This document shows, in pieces, positions 9,936 through 18,643 of a stretch of DNA of 64,000 bases. Position 1 is the stretch's first letter. Each line of letters opens with the position of its first letter. The DNA is taken from assembly GCF_013004105.1 (NCBI RefSeq), contig NZ_CP053085.1, forward strand, positions 1,984,001 through 2,048,000. Direction: 5' to 3'. The notes under the pieces are model-generated. The model saw nothing but the letters and a program-made list of their open reading frames with translations. It was not told the DNA's origin and did no database searches. The DNA comes from Gemmatimonas groenlandica. GTDB taxonomy: Bacteria; Gemmatimonadota; Gemmatimonadetes; Gemmatimonadales; Gemmatimonadaceae. The position numbers were made by a program, and so were the translations under genes.

Positions 9936-10990
9936 TTTCGCTCGCGCGGCGGCGGTGGTGGAGCGCCGCGGCGCTGTGCTGCGGCGTGACATCGGTGACG
10001 TTGCCCCGGCTCGTGTCGGGGCAAACGGTCGTCGTGGACGGGCCGACCGCCGTCGCGTTGCCAACGCTCACGCCGTCACTGGTCGTGCGCGCCCTCGGCT
10101 TCGCGAATCAGCGCCCGCTGCGTGTGCGGGTGCAGATCGCCACGTCGGTGGATTTCGGGGCCGGTTCGCTCGCCGTCGACTCGTCGTTCTCGACCTCCGA
10201 CACCACGATCTCGGTGCAGATCACGCGCGCCCTGCCGAGTGAAGCCACCGTATACTGGCGGGCCAGTGTGCAGGGTGCGTTCGGCGCCATCGCGGAGTCG
10301 CCGATCACGGGTCCGCGAACGGTGCCGGCGTGGCTCACGTTGATTTCGCCGAAGCCGAATTCGGGCGGCATCTTCGATATTCGCCGGCCGCTGTTCGTGT
10401 GGCAGAGTGCGCGGATCACGCCAGCCGCTGGCCCGTGGACGTATGCGCTCGAGATCCTCAACACCGGGCTTCCCGAAGTGGGTGTCGCGGGTCTGCTCGA
10501 CACCACGTTCCGGGTGCCGACCGATCTGCGAGCCAATGCGTCGTACCGGTGGAGCGTACGCGCCTCGCTCCCCAACGGCGACTTTGTGCGAGTGGCGAGC
10601 AGCGCCTCCTTCTCGATTGTCGATCCGCTGCTGCCGACCACCACGATCCTGTATCAGAACTTCCCCAATCCGTTTCCGTCGGCCACGTCTTTCAACACCT
10701 GCTTCTGGTTCGACATCGGTCAACCTGGCGGCACGGTGTCGCTCGACGTGCTCGACCTTCGCGGCAACGTGGTGCGCACGATCGTGCCCGGGCTCGATGG
10801 CGTGACCCAGTTTCCCGCCGGCCGGTACGGCCGTGGTGCGCCGGGCGCCGGCAGCAACTGCGATAGCCGCTTCGTGTGGGACGGCACCGCCAGCGACGGG
10901 CGTACCGTGGCGCCGGGCGTGTACGTGGCGCGCTTCCGCAGCGGTACCGGCGCGCCGACGTTCCGGCGCATGCTGTTCAAAGGCCGCTGA
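9932..10990 (+). CDS. Secreted protein with FlgD/T9SS-like C-terminal Ig domain
   Basis: 352 residues from a GTG overlapping the smc stop. An N-terminal signal (RRRWWSAAALCCGVTSV...) precedes fibronectin-like strands. The last ~110 residues start with YQNFPNPF and run through strand-rich sequence with WDGTASDGRTVAPGVYVARF to a basic end (MLFKGR). This is the pattern of FlgD-type Ig domains and of type A sorting domains of the type IX secretion system. Secretion route is uncertain: nothing else of a T9SS is visible here. Role unknown. Confidence 0.7.
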   Translation: MISLARRRWWSAAALCCGVTSVTLPRLVSGQTVVVDGPTAVALPTLTPSLVVRALGFANQRPLRVRVQIATSVDFGAGSLAVDSSFSTSDTTISVQITRALPSEATVYWRASVQGAFGAIAESPITGPRTVPAWLTLISPKPNSGGIFDIRRPLFVWQSARITPAAGPWTYALEILNTGLPEVGVAGLLDTTFRVPTDLRANASYRWSVRASLPNGDFVRVASSASFSIVDPLLPTTTILYQNFPNPFPSATSFNTCFWFDIGQPGGTVSLDVLDLRGNVVRTIVPGLDGVTQFPAGRYGRGAPGAGSNCDSRFVWDGTASDGRTVAPGVYVARFRSGTGAPTFRRMLFKGR

Positions 10991-11015
10991 TCATGGCGCA
11001 CTCGCCTCGCGGCGC

Positions 11016-11774
11016 ATGAAGCTCACCACCGTTGGGACCGGCACAGCCGCGCCGCACGCGACCCGCGTGAGTGCCGCTCATCTCGTGGAAGCGGGCGACG
11101 TACGACTACTGCTGGATTGCGGAAGTGGCGCGGTGCACCGCATGGCGTCGCTCGGCGTCGACTGGTCTGCCATCACGCATGTGGCCATCACGCACTTTCA
11201 CGCCGATCACATCGCCGACCTGCCTCTGCTGCTGATGGGCTGGCGCTGGGGCCAGCTACCCCCGCGGAGCGCCCCGGTCACGCTGTACGGGCCGTCGGGA
11301 ACCGGCGCCCTGATCGAGCGCATGGCAGGCGTGTACGGCGCCTGGATGCTGGCCCCCGGTTTTCCCTGCACCGTGCGGGAACTCGTCCCCGACGAGATCG
11401 TGAAAGTCGGCGACCACGTCACACTGAGCGCGCAACCGGTACCACATACGGCTGAGAGCGTAGCATATTCCGTGAGTGACGGGGAGCGACGTCTCGTGTA
11501 CACCGGTGACACCGGCGTGAGCGAGGAACTCGGAGCATGGTCGGCGGGGTGCGACCTGCTGTTGGCCGAGTGTTCGTTGCCCGATGCCATGGCCATTCGC
11601 GAACACCTGACGCCGCGACAGGCCGGACAGCTCGCCGCCCACGCGGCCGCACATCGGCTCGTACTAACGCATTTCTATCCGCCCGTGGAAACCGTGAACA
11701 TTCTCGGTGAAGCGGCGGAGTACTACGCCGGCCCAACGGTCCTCGCGACCGACGGCTGGTCCATCGAATTCTGA
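11016..11774 (+). CDS. MBL-fold metallo-hydrolase, RNase Z-like
   Basis: 252 residues. The ATG at 11016 is chosen because the family start MKLTTVGTGTAAPH begins there; the open frame upstream is a shadow of the previous gene. The metal-binding motif HFHADH (in THFHADHIADLPLL) follows a LLLDCGSG strand, and a later conserved His lies in VPHTAESVAYSV, followed by YTGDTG and THFYPPVE. This matches the RNase Z/arylsulfatase-like branch of the beta-lactamase fold. It may act on RNA or a small phosphodiester or ester; the sequence alone does not say which. It lies 25 bp after the FlgD-like gene and 9 bp before aroF. Confidence 0.8.
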   Translation: MKLTTVGTGTAAPHATRVSAAHLVEAGDVRLLLDCGSGAVHRMASLGVDWSAITHVAITHFHADHIADLPLLLMGWRWGQLPPRSAPVTLYGPSGTGALIERMAGVYGAWMLAPGFPCTVRELVPDEIVKVGDHVTLSAQPVPHTAESVAYSVSDGERRLVYTGDTGVSEELGAWSAGCDLLLAECSLPDAMAIREHLTPRQAGQLAAHAAAHRLVLTHFYPPVETVNILGEAAEYYAGPTVLATDGWSIEF

Positions 11775-11783
11775 GGACGTGAC

Positions 11784-12818
11784 ATGCTGGTCGTAATGCA
11801 GCCCAACGCGAGCGCCGCCGACATCGACAAGGTCTGCGACGAGATCGTGCGACAGGGCTTCAAGCCCCTTCCCATGCCGGGCGCTGTGCGCACGGCGATC
11901 GGTCTCCTGGGCGATGACGCGCAGGTGGATTGGTCGTACATCGAAGGGCTCCCCGGCGTAGCGAACGTCCTCATTGTGCAGAAGCCGTATCGTCAGGCAT
12001 CGCGCGAATGGAAGAACGAGAACACGATCGTCGAGATCGCGCCGGGCGTGCGTGTGGGTGGCAGCGACGTCGTCGTCTTCGCGGGTCCGTGCTCGGTGGA
12101 GAGTGAAGCACAGATTCTGGCATCGGCGCACGCCGTACGGAACGCCGGTGCTCATGCCCTTCGTGGCGGGGCGTTCAAGCCGCGTTCGTCGCCCTATGCC
12201 TTCCAGGGCCTTGGCCTCGAGGGGCTCAAGCTGCTTGCGCTCGCACGCAACGAAACCGGACTCGCGATCGTGACCGAAGCGATGGACGAGCGCGGTGCGG
12301 ATCTCGTGGCCGAGTATGCCGATTGCATTCAGATCGGCGCACGTAACATGCAGAACTACTCGCTGCTCCGTCATGTGGGCAAGCTCGGCAAGCCGGTGCT
12401 GCTGAAGCGCGGTATGGCCGCCACGATCAACGATCTGCTGCTCAGCGCCGAGTACGTACTCTCGGAAGGCAACCCGAACGTGATTCTGTGCGAGCGCGGC
12501 GTGCGCACGTTCGACAGCGCGACGCGCAACTTGTTCGATCTCACGGCGATTCCCGTGGTGCAGAAGCTGTCGCACCTGCCCATCATGGCCGATCCGAGCC
12601 ATGGCACCGGACTGCGCGACAAAGTGACACCGATGGCGCGCGCTGCGGTCGCCGCCGGCGCCGACGGCATTCTCGTGGAAGTGCATCCCACGCCCGACAA
12701 GGCGCTGTCCGATGGCGCGCAGTCGCTGTATCCCGAACAGTTTACAGAGCTCGTTCGGCAGCTCCGACTGATCGCCGGCGCCATTGACCGTCAGCTGGCG
12801 CCCACGCCAGTTCGGTGA
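11784..12818 (+). CDS. aroF: 3-Deoxy-7-phosphoheptulonate (DAHP) synthase, ACT-like N-domain type
   Basis: 344 residues. It condenses phosphoenolpyruvate and erythrose 4-phosphate in the first step of the shikimate pathway. Residues 1-70 form a ferredoxin/ACT-like regulatory domain ([20 protein letters not shown]...), as in the Thermotoga-type enzyme. The barrel has [46 protein letters not shown] and the metal-binding [14 protein letters not shown] ribosome-binding site precedes the ATG. Feedback control through the N-domain by aromatic amino acids is known for the family and inferred here. Confidence 0.95.
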   Translation: MLVVMQPNASAADIDKVCDEIVRQGFKPLPMPGAVRTAIGLLGDDAQVDWSYIEGLPGVANVLIVQKPYRQASREWKNENTIVEIAPGVRVGGSDVVVFAGPCSVESEAQILASAHAVRNAGAHALRGGAFKPRSSPYAFQGLGLEGLKLLALARNETGLAIVTEAMDERGADLVAEYADCIQIGARNMQNYSLLRHVGKLGKPVLLKRGMAATINDLLLSAEYVLSEGNPNVILCERGVRTFDSATRNLFDLTAIPVVQKLSHLPIMADPSHGTGLRDKVTPMARAAVAAGADGILVEVHPTPDKALSDGAQSLYPEQFTELVRQLRLIAGAIDRQLAPTPVR

Positions 12819-12841
12819 CGCGCGGTACACGATGACGTTCA

Positions 12842-12866
12842 GCAGGTGTCCGAGACGGGCACCTGC
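12842..12866 (+). terminator. 10-bp hairpin between aroF and lolA
   Basis: GCAGGTGTCC (12842-12851) pairs with GGGCACCTGC (12857-12866) across a GAGAC loop, with one G-U wobble. There is no T-run after it. It starts 24 bases after the aroF stop, so it may attenuate or end aroF transcription, or stabilise the aroF mRNA end. Confidence 0.4.
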
Positions 12867-12891
12867 CTCGCCCCCGCGGGTAGTCAGTCCT

Positions 12892-13590
12892 ATGACTCAC
12901 ATGACTCGAATTTCGGCGCGCGCGATCGCCATGGTCGCCATGGCCTTGCCCGCGTACGCACCCCTCTCGGCACAGACGGTCGCCGACGCCGAAGCGGCCT
13001 ACGCGCGTGTGGCGAAATCCTGGTCGGGTACGCGTACGCTGCAGGCGAACTTCGATCAGAAAATCACCAATCCGATCCTTGGCCGTACCGTCGTCTCGCG
13101 CGGCGTGTTCGTGCAGGAACGGCCTAATCGCGTATCGATCACCTTCACGGAACCGGCCGGTGATCGCATTGTGGGCGACGGCAAGAGTCTGTGGGTGTAT
13201 CTGCCCAGCAGCACGCCTGGCCAGGTGTTGAAGTTGCCGGCTGATGCCGACGGTGCCATCGTGGCCGATCTTCTCGGTCAGTTGCTCGACACGCCGCGCC
13301 GCGCGTTCACGATCACGGGCGGCGAGAACGTGCCGATCGACGGTCGCGCCACACGCCGTGTGCAGCTGGTGCCCAAGAGCGCGAGCTCGGTGCCGTTCAG
13401 CAAGGCGGTGCTCTGGCTCGACGACAAGGAGGCGCGACCGGTGCGGGTGCAGGTGCTGGACCAGCAGGGGGTCGATCGCACCATCACCCTCACGAGTTGG
13501 CTGCCGGACGCGACGCTGCCCAAGGATGCATTCAAGTTCGTCACGCCCAAGGGCGTGAAGGTCTCGACGAAGATCCCCGGCAGCGCTTAG
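12892..13590 (+). CDS. lolA: Outer-membrane lipoprotein carrier protein LolA
   Basis: 232 residues from the ATG at 12892 (a second ATG at 12901 is equally possible). A signal peptide (RAIAMVAMALPAYAPLSAQ) is followed by the LolA pattern: W(S/K)GTRTLQANFDQKITNPILGRT, then a long run of beta-strands with QERPNRVSITF and GDGKSLWVYLPSS, ending in FKFVTPKGVKV. LolA ferries lipoproteins from the LolCDE complex across the periplasm; many lipoproteins encoded in this window would be its cargo. The frame is open upstream into aroF, but that stretch lacks a signal peptide. It converges with ctpA, with a 10-base gap. Confidence 0.88.
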   Translation: MTHMTRISARAIAMVAMALPAYAPLSAQTVADAEAAYARVAKSWSGTRTLQANFDQKITNPILGRTVVSRGVFVQERPNRVSITFTEPAGDRIVGDGKSLWVYLPSSTPGQVLKLPADADGAIVADLLGQLLDTPRRAFTITGGENVPIDGRATRRVQLVPKSASSVPFSKAVLWLDDKEARPVRVQVLDQQGVDRTITLTSWLPDATLPKDAFKFVTPKGVKVSTKIPGSA

Positions 13591-13600
13591 TTACGAGCGC

Positions 13601-15250
13601 CTAGCGAATCGCGGCCGGTACTTCGACCGCGCGTTTCTCGAGCTTCGAGAACACATCACGTGGGCTGCGTGCGCCCTGCAGCAATTCCATCGCACGCAAC
13701 AGCGCGCTGTCGTCCTGCGTGCGCCGCAGGAAATCGGCATCGGCACCGAAGGCCACTCGCGTCATCTCGTAACCGAGTGAGCGCGAGATCCACGGGGATG
13801 CGCTGTCGAACACGGAGCGCGGCGGTGCGACGCCGCGGCCCACCAGATCGGCATACAGCGCATCGAGCATCGCCGGCGTGACCGGGTCGCCCGGTCCGTT
13901 CATCTGCCGCTTCTGCGCTTGGGCCTGTTTTGCGACGGCGTCGCGATAGGCACCGGCGTTCTTGCCCATCGCGCGCGCCAACGACTGCACCTGCATCGGC
14001 GTGGTGGTGTCGCTCATGATCACGTCGGGCGTGATTCCACCACCGCCGAACACGGTGCGTCCGGCATCGGTACGAAAACGCGGACGGATCGTGTCGGGCA
14101 GCGTCACTTCGGCGCTGTCTTCGGGCTCCTCGTCGCGGTCGCGCGGCGCCGGACGATTGATGCTGCGGCCGACCGGCGTATACCAGCGCGCGGTGGTGAG
14201 TCGCAGTGCGCCGCCGCTCGAGAGCGGATACACGTTCTGCGCACTGCCCTTTCCGAACGACGTCACGCCCAGCACAATGGCGCGATCGTGATCCTGCAAC
14301 GCGCCGGCCACGATCTCCGAGGCACTCGCACTGGCGCGATCCACCAGCACTGCCAGCGGCAAGGTGGGCCAGCGCTGCGGCTGACTATCCGTGAACACCT
14401 GCGGCTGCGAACCGGGACGCGCGCGCAGCTGCACGATGCTCTGCCCGCGATCGAGGAACAGCTCGGCGACCGCCACGCCCTGCTCCAACAGTCCACCCGG
14501 ATTGCCGCGCAGGTCCATGACCAGCGAACGCGCACCTAGTTTCACCACGCTATCCACGGCGACGCTGAGCTCAGCGGCGGTCTGCGCGCTGAACACGTTG
14601 ACGTCGACGTAGCCCACACCGTTCTGCAGCAACTGTACGCGCTGCACCGCGCGCAGATGCACCCTGTCGCGCAGCAATGTGAAGTTCACGCGTGAGTCAC
14701 CGCGCTCCACGGTGAACGTCACGCTCGATCCCGGCGCCCCGCGCATGGCCTTCGACGTTTCTTCGCGCGACCATCCCCGCGTCGACTCCTTGCCGACCAG
14801 CACGATGCGATCGCCCACCAGCACGCCCGCGCGTTCCGACGGACCACCCACGATCGGCTCGATCACCACCGGCCAGCTATCGCGGATGTCGATCTGCAAT
14901 CCGACACCGGCATAGGTACCGCTGATCTGCTCGTTCAATCGGCGCAGGCGGTCTTCGGTGAGATACGACGTGTACGGATCCTTGAGCTCGCGCAGTAATC
15001 CAGACACCGCCTTCTCGTAGAGCGCGCTGCCATCGAGCGAGTCCACGTACTTCTGCGCGACGGCAGCAACCACCTGATCGAAAAGGCGCGCGCCACCGAG
15101 CGGCGCGCGGGCCTGACGGGTACCGGCGGTCAGGTCACGACCGGCCCACCATCCGCCGAGCGACAACAGCACCGCGAAGATCGCCGCCGCGGCGATGGTC
15201 CGCGAACGACGCCGGGAGCTGCGCGGCGCATCGGGCAGCGGCTCAGCCAT
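13601..15250 (-). CDS. ctpA: Carboxy-terminal processing peptidase, S41 family
   Basis: 549 residues. A membrane anchor or signal (about 17-36) is followed by a PDZ domain (about 105-195) and the S41 catalytic core. The nucleophile is Ser309 in SASASE and the general base Lys334 in SFGKGS; the 25-residue spacing matches Prc/Tsp. The oxyanion region RGNPGG is at 248-253. The ~150-residue C-terminal extension is longer than in short CtpA forms. It cleaves C-terminal tails of periplasmic proteins. It overlaps the tmk stop by 8 bases at the end of the prfA-prmC-ylbF-tmk run. Confidence 0.92.
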   Translation of the reverse strand: MAEPLPDAPRSSRRRSRTIAAAAIFAVLLSLGGWWAGRDLTAGTRQARAPLGGARLFDQVVAAVAQKYVDSLDGSALYEKAVSGLLRELKDPYTSYLTEDRLRRLNEQISGTYAGVGLQIDIRDSWPVVIEPIVGGPSERAGVLVGDRIVLVGKESTRGWSREETSKAMRGAPGSSVTFTVERGDSRVNFTLLRDRVHLRAVQRVQLLQNGVGYVDVNVFSAQTAAELSVAVDSVVKLGARSLVMDLRGNPGGLLEQGVAVAELFLDRGQSIVQLRARPGSQPQVFTDSQPQRWPTLPLAVLVDRASASASEIVAGALQDHDRAIVLGVTSFGKGSAQNVYPLSSGGALRLTTARWYTPVGRSINRPAPRDRDEEPEDSAEVTLPDTIRPRFRTDAGRTVFGGGGITPDVIMSDTTTPMQVQSLARAMGKNAGAYRDAVAKQAQAQKRQMNGPGDPVTPAMLDALYADLVGRGVAPPRSVFDSASPWISRSLGYEMTRVAFGADADFLRRTQDDSALLRAMELLQGARSPRDVFSKLEKRAVEVPAAIR

Positions 15251-15953
15251 GAGTCACCTGTACGGCAGACAACGGACGCTCCACCTGCACCTCGGAAAAA
15301 CGATGAGGCCACTTCGTGGCCAATGCCGCCAGACAACGCGTTGTTACCACGTCGGCGTCGCCGTCCGCATCGATGGCGACGACGGGGCCGATCTCGGGAT
15401 GCTGGGCCTGCCAACCCGGATCGAGCGCGTCGTCGAACGCCGCGCGTACGCGACGATGAAACGCATCATCCTCACGTTCCATACGATCGGCGCTGCCACG
15501 CGCATGCATGCGCGCCATCGACTCGTCGAGTGGTAAGGACAAGAGCAACGTGAGATCCGGTGCCAATCCACCGGTGGCGAACGCATTCACCTGTCGAAGC
15601 GCCGCGAGAGACAGCGCACGACCCCGACCCTGATACGCGTACGTCGACAACAGAAAGCGATCGACCAGCACGACCGCACCGCGGTCCAAGGCCGGCGTGA
15701 TCACATCCCGCACCAACTGCGCGCGTGAGGCTGCGAACAACAGCGTCTCGGTTTCGGGCGTCAGCGCCGACGACGGATCGAGCAGCACGGCGCGCAACGC
15801 ATCGCCCGCCGGCGTTCCGCCGGGCTCGCGCAGTGCCACCACCTCGTGACCGGCCGCGATGAGCGCGTCGGCCAGCCGACGCCACTGCGTCGTCTTGCCC
15901 ACCCCCTCGCCGCCTTCCAGCACGATGAAGCACCCGCCTGCGACTGCCGACAT
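15243..15953 (-). CDS. tmk: Thymidylate kinase
   Basis: 236 residues from the ATG at 15953 (MSAVAGGCFIVLEGGEG...). It phosphorylates dTMP to dTDP. Walker A is GGEGVGKTT at 14-22; VLVDRFLLSTYAYQG supplies the DRF/Y substrate motif, and the lid region has REDDAFHRRVR. The open frame continues 18 codons upstream but the family start is at 15953. The stop overlaps the ctpA start by 8 bases. Confidence 0.94.
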   Translation of the reverse strand: MSAVAGGCFIVLEGGEGVGKTTQWRRLADALIAAGHEVVALREPGGTPAGDALRAVLLDPSSALTPETETLLFAASRAQLVRDVITPALDRGAVVLVDRFLLSTYAYQGRGRALSLAALRQVNAFATGGLAPDLTLLLSLPLDESMARMHARGSADRMEREDDAFHRRVRAAFDDALDPGWQAQHPEIGPVVAIDADGDADVVTTRCLAALATKWPHRFSEVQVERPLSAVQVTHG

Positions 15954-15963
15954 GACCGACAGA

Positions 15964-16314
15964 TCAGCCAAGAATGATCGAGCTCGTGGCACCCGCGCGG
16001 ATGCCATCGGCGATCCACTGATTCACGCGCAGCATGAGCTTGTCGAAATTGTCCTGCGCCGAGATCGCGGCCTGATACGCGCTGTTCACCTGCACTTGCT
16101 GCAGCAGCGTGTCGAGCTGCTGCTCCATCTCGTTCGTCGGCTCTTCGCCGCGATCGATCATCGCCTGCGCATCCTGGCGGATCTTCTCCATCTGCCGCAG
16201 CACCGTGGTCGCTTCGCGATCGGCGTTCAGCGCCTCGCTGCTGCGCTTCACGGCCTTGTACTCTTCGCTTTGACCGATGGTGCGGCCAAGATCCTTCGCT
16301 TTGCTTTCGAGCAT
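15964..16314 (-). CDS. YlbF/YmcA-family protein
   Basis: 116 residues, almost entirely helical: MLESKAKDLGRTIGQSEEY, ...NADREATTVLRQMEKIRQDAQ, ...EMEQQLDTLLQQVQVN, ...DNFDKLMLRVNQWIADGI. This matches the Com_YlbF domain. In Bacillus, YlbF, YmcA and YaaT form a complex that affects RNase Y-dependent mRNA processing, competence and biofilm. No second partner gene is seen nearby, so the role here is inferred. The start at 16314 leaves 43 bases to prmC; it lies 10 bases ahead of tmk. Confidence 0.75.
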   Translation of the reverse strand: MLESKAKDLGRTIGQSEEYKAVKRSSEALNADREATTVLRQMEKIRQDAQAMIDRGEEPTNEMEQQLDTLLQQVQVNSAYQAAISAQDNFDKLMLRVNQWIADGIRAGATSSIILG

Positions 16315-16357
16315 GGAGATCGGCCTCCTCGGCCGAGTAGAAGCAATGAAGTGAGAA

Positions 16358-17275
16358 CTACGCCGGAACGTGCTGCGCGAGCACCACGCGTTCGCGACCG
16401 GTGAGATCGCGCACGACCTGTATCTGTTGATACCCACGTGCGGTTGCCAGCGCAGCGGTCCGTTGCGCGCGCCGGGCATCCACCTCGAACACCACCCAGC
16501 CGAACGGCTCCAGCAGGCCGTGCGCCCCCGTCAGAATGGCGTCGTAGCGGGCCATCCCGTCATCAGCCGCCAAGAGCGCCACGGTGGGCTCCCAGTCCCG
16601 CACACTGCGCGGCAGGGCGGCCGCTTCGCTATACGCAATGTAGGGCGGGTTCGACACAATCACACGGGCCCGGACGCCGCCAAGCGGGGCCAGATCAGCT
16701 CCCTGGCGGAACTCCACGGGCGCCGCTGTGGGCTGCGCGACGGCCACCTGCGCCGCGTTCGCCGCCGCCACGGCCAGTGCGTCGTCGGAGAGATCGGTCG
16801 CGATCACTCGCTCGAACCGTCCTTCCGTGGCGAGACTCAGGGCGATCGCGCCGGACCCAGTGCCGATGTCAACCGCGACTCCGCCCGGCTGGCTCGCCGT
16901 GATCCGCAACGCCTCGCCCACCACAATTTCCGTTTCCGGACGTGGAATGAGCACCCGCCGATCGACCTGCAGGACCAGCTCCCGAAAGGGGGCGCTTCCC
17001 ACGCAGTAGGCGGCCGGTTCTCCGGTCGCCCGGCGACGCGCGGCCGCTTCGATGTGCGCCGACCGAGCTTTGGATACGCGATAGCCGACCGACAGCAGTC
17101 GTCCCACTTCACCCGGCGCGATATCCAGCACCGCCGACACCAGCCAGCGCGCCTCACGATTACCATCGAGCGGCAGGCCCTCCGCGCGTGCTTCGGCGGT
17201 CAACGCCGTCGACTCCGAGAGCAGCCGCGCGGCGTCGTGCAGCACATCACGCAGCAGCCGCGCGGTGTCATCCAC
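16358..17275 (-). CDS. prmC: Release factor N5-glutamine methyltransferase
   Basis: 305 residues. It methylates the Gln of the GGQ motif of release factors. The SAM-binding motif DIGTGSG is at 136-142 and the catalytic NPPY at 209-212 (VIVSNPPYIAYSE); LIPRPETE is at 109-116. The N-terminal helical domain spans about 1-85. Its substrate RF1 is encoded immediately upstream, and the two genes overlap by 8 bases. Confidence 0.95.
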   Translation of the reverse strand: MDDTARLLRDVLHDAARLLSESTALTAEARAEGLPLDGNREARWLVSAVLDIAPGEVGRLLSVGYRVSKARSAHIEAAARRRATGEPAAYCVGSAPFRELVLQVDRRVLIPRPETEIVVGEALRITASQPGGVAVDIGTGSGAIALSLATEGRFERVIATDLSDDALAVAAANAAQVAVAQPTAAPVEFRQGADLAPLGGVRARVIVSNPPYIAYSEAAALPRSVRDWEPTVALLAADDGMARYDAILTGAHGLLEPFGWVVFEVDARRAQRTAALATARGYQQIQVVRDLTGRERVVLAQHVPA

Positions 17276-18338
17276 TCAGGCTCTCTTCCGCGTTCGCCAG
17301 CGCGATCGCTTCGAGGAACGGTCCCAGATCGCCGTCGAGCACCCGATCGATGTCGTACAGCGTGACGCCTACACGATGATCGGTGACCCGTCCCTGCGGA
17401 AAGTTATAGGTGCGGATCTTCGCCGAACGGTCGCCGGTTGATACCTGCGATTTGCGCATGCGCGACCGCTCGGCTTCCTGCTCGGACAGCCGGAGATCGA
17501 GCAACCGCGCGCGCAGCACTTCCATGCCCTTGGCCTTGTTCTGCAGCTGCGACTTCTGGTCCTGTTGCGACACCACCAGGCCGGTCGGAATGTGCGTAAT
17601 GCGCACGGCAGAGTCGGTGGTATTCACGCTCTGGCCACCGGGTCCCGACGAGCGGAACACGTCGATGCGCAGATCCTTGTCTTCGATCTTCACGTCGACT
17701 TCTTCGGCCTCCGGCAGCACCGCCACCGTGGCCGCCGAGGTGTGAATGCGGCCCTGCGATTCGGTGGCCGGCACGCGTTGTACGCGATGCACCCCCGACT
17801 CCCAGCGCAGCATGCCGAATGCACCGTCGCCGATCACCTTGAACACCGCTTCCTTCACACCGCCGAGCGTGCCGTCGGAGTACGAGATGCCTTCGATGCG
17901 CCAGCCTTTCCGTTCGATAAAGCGCGTGTACATGCGCAGCAAGTCGGCGGCGAACAGCGCGGCTTCGTCACCACCGGTGCCGGCCCGTAATTCGAAGATG
18001 GCAGGGCGATCGTCGAGCGGGTCGCGCGGAATCAGCAGTGGCAGCAGCGCCTTCTCCAGTGCGGTGCACTCCTGCTCGAGCCGCTCGACCTCGGCTCTGG
18101 CTTCAGCCGCAAAGTCGGCATCGTCACCATTGGCCATCTCGCGCGCGTCGGCGAGTTCGGCCTCGGCTTTGGTGTAGCGGTTCACTTTTTGAACGACTTC
18201 GGCCAGGCGATGGTGCTCGCGACCAAGTGCAGCAAGCCGCGGCGCGTCTTTCACCGTTTCCGGGTCGGCCAGCAGCTGCTCCACTTCGGTGGCGCGACGC
18301 AACGCGTCGGCCATGCGGTCGCGAAGATGGGTCAGCAT
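17268..18338 (-). CDS. prfA: Peptide chain release factor 1
   Basis: 356 residues from the ATG at 18338 (MLTHLRDRMADALRRATEVE). It reads UAA/UAG stop codons and triggers peptide release. The tripeptide anticodon PAT is at 190-192 (RVPATESQGRIHTS) and the GGQ motif at 234-236 (SSGPGGQSVN). PAT rather than SPF marks it as RF1, not RF2. It is the first gene of a five-gene minus-strand run (prfA-prmC-ylbF-tmk-ctpA). The open frame upstream of 18338 lacks family similarity. Confidence 0.96.
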   Translation of the reverse strand: MLTHLRDRMADALRRATEVEQLLADPETVKDAPRLAALGREHHRLAEVVQKVNRYTKAEAELADAREMANGDDADFAAEARAEVERLEQECTALEKALLPLLIPRDPLDDRPAIFELRAGTGGDEAALFAADLLRMYTRFIERKGWRIEGISYSDGTLGGVKEAVFKVIGDGAFGMLRWESGVHRVQRVPATESQGRIHTSAATVAVLPEAEEVDVKIEDKDLRIDVFRSSGPGGQSVNTTDSAVRITHIPTGLVVSQQDQKSQLQNKAKGMEVLRARLLDLRLSEQEAERSRMRKSQVSTGDRSAKIRTYNFPQGRVTDHRVGVTLYDIDRVLDGDLGPFLEAIALANAEESLSG

Positions 18339-18452
18339 TGAGTGGGTGTGCTCGAGTTCGTAAGGCTTCGTGATACCGGTCACGGCGAGGCACGTGACGT
18401 GCATCGTACTCTTCAGGCGGGTCGGAAATATCGACCGAAGCGCGGACCTACA

Positions 18453-18586
18453 CGGATGTCGCGGGTATCACCGAAAGATAACCGCGCAATGCTATCCGGA
18501 GCAGGTTCAGAGGCCTCGGCTGTCCGCTTGCCTCCTTTCTCCACCTTGGTACCTTCACGGGACATCCGCGAGGGCACCGGCCCCCG
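18453..18586. ncRNA. Candidate structured RNA element between prfA and the crp-like gene
   Basis: The 305-base gap 18339-18643 holds a foldable region. CGGATGTC (18453-18460) is perfectly complementary to GACATCCG (18561-18568) and closes a junction. Inside are a 9-bp hairpin with one mismatch (18461-18469 with 18477-18485) and a nested stem built from GGAG/CTCC, AGG/CCT, AGGC/GCCT and CGG/CCG pairs (about 18498-18543). A further hairpin at 18569-18586 pairs better on the minus strand (G-U wobble). The element could be a leader of prfA (minus), a leader of the crp-like gene (plus), or an independent RNA. I do not recognise a known class. Confidence 0.35.
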
Positions 18587-18643
18587 AGGTGACACACGAT
18601 GGTAACGTTCGGAACTACTCCTCTGCGATTCACGCCGCCCACG

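Noticed and set aside
7824-10064. 746-codon minus-strand open frame
   Set aside because: Shadow of smc; low-complexity Arg/Gln/Leu content and no domain.
18484-18518. TPP-riboswitch-like string on the minus strand (CTGAACCTGCTCCGGATAGC)
   Set aside because: It resembles the 3' conserved part of the THI element, but the 5' CTGAGA box is missing, the string falls inside a different stem, and no thiamine gene follows.
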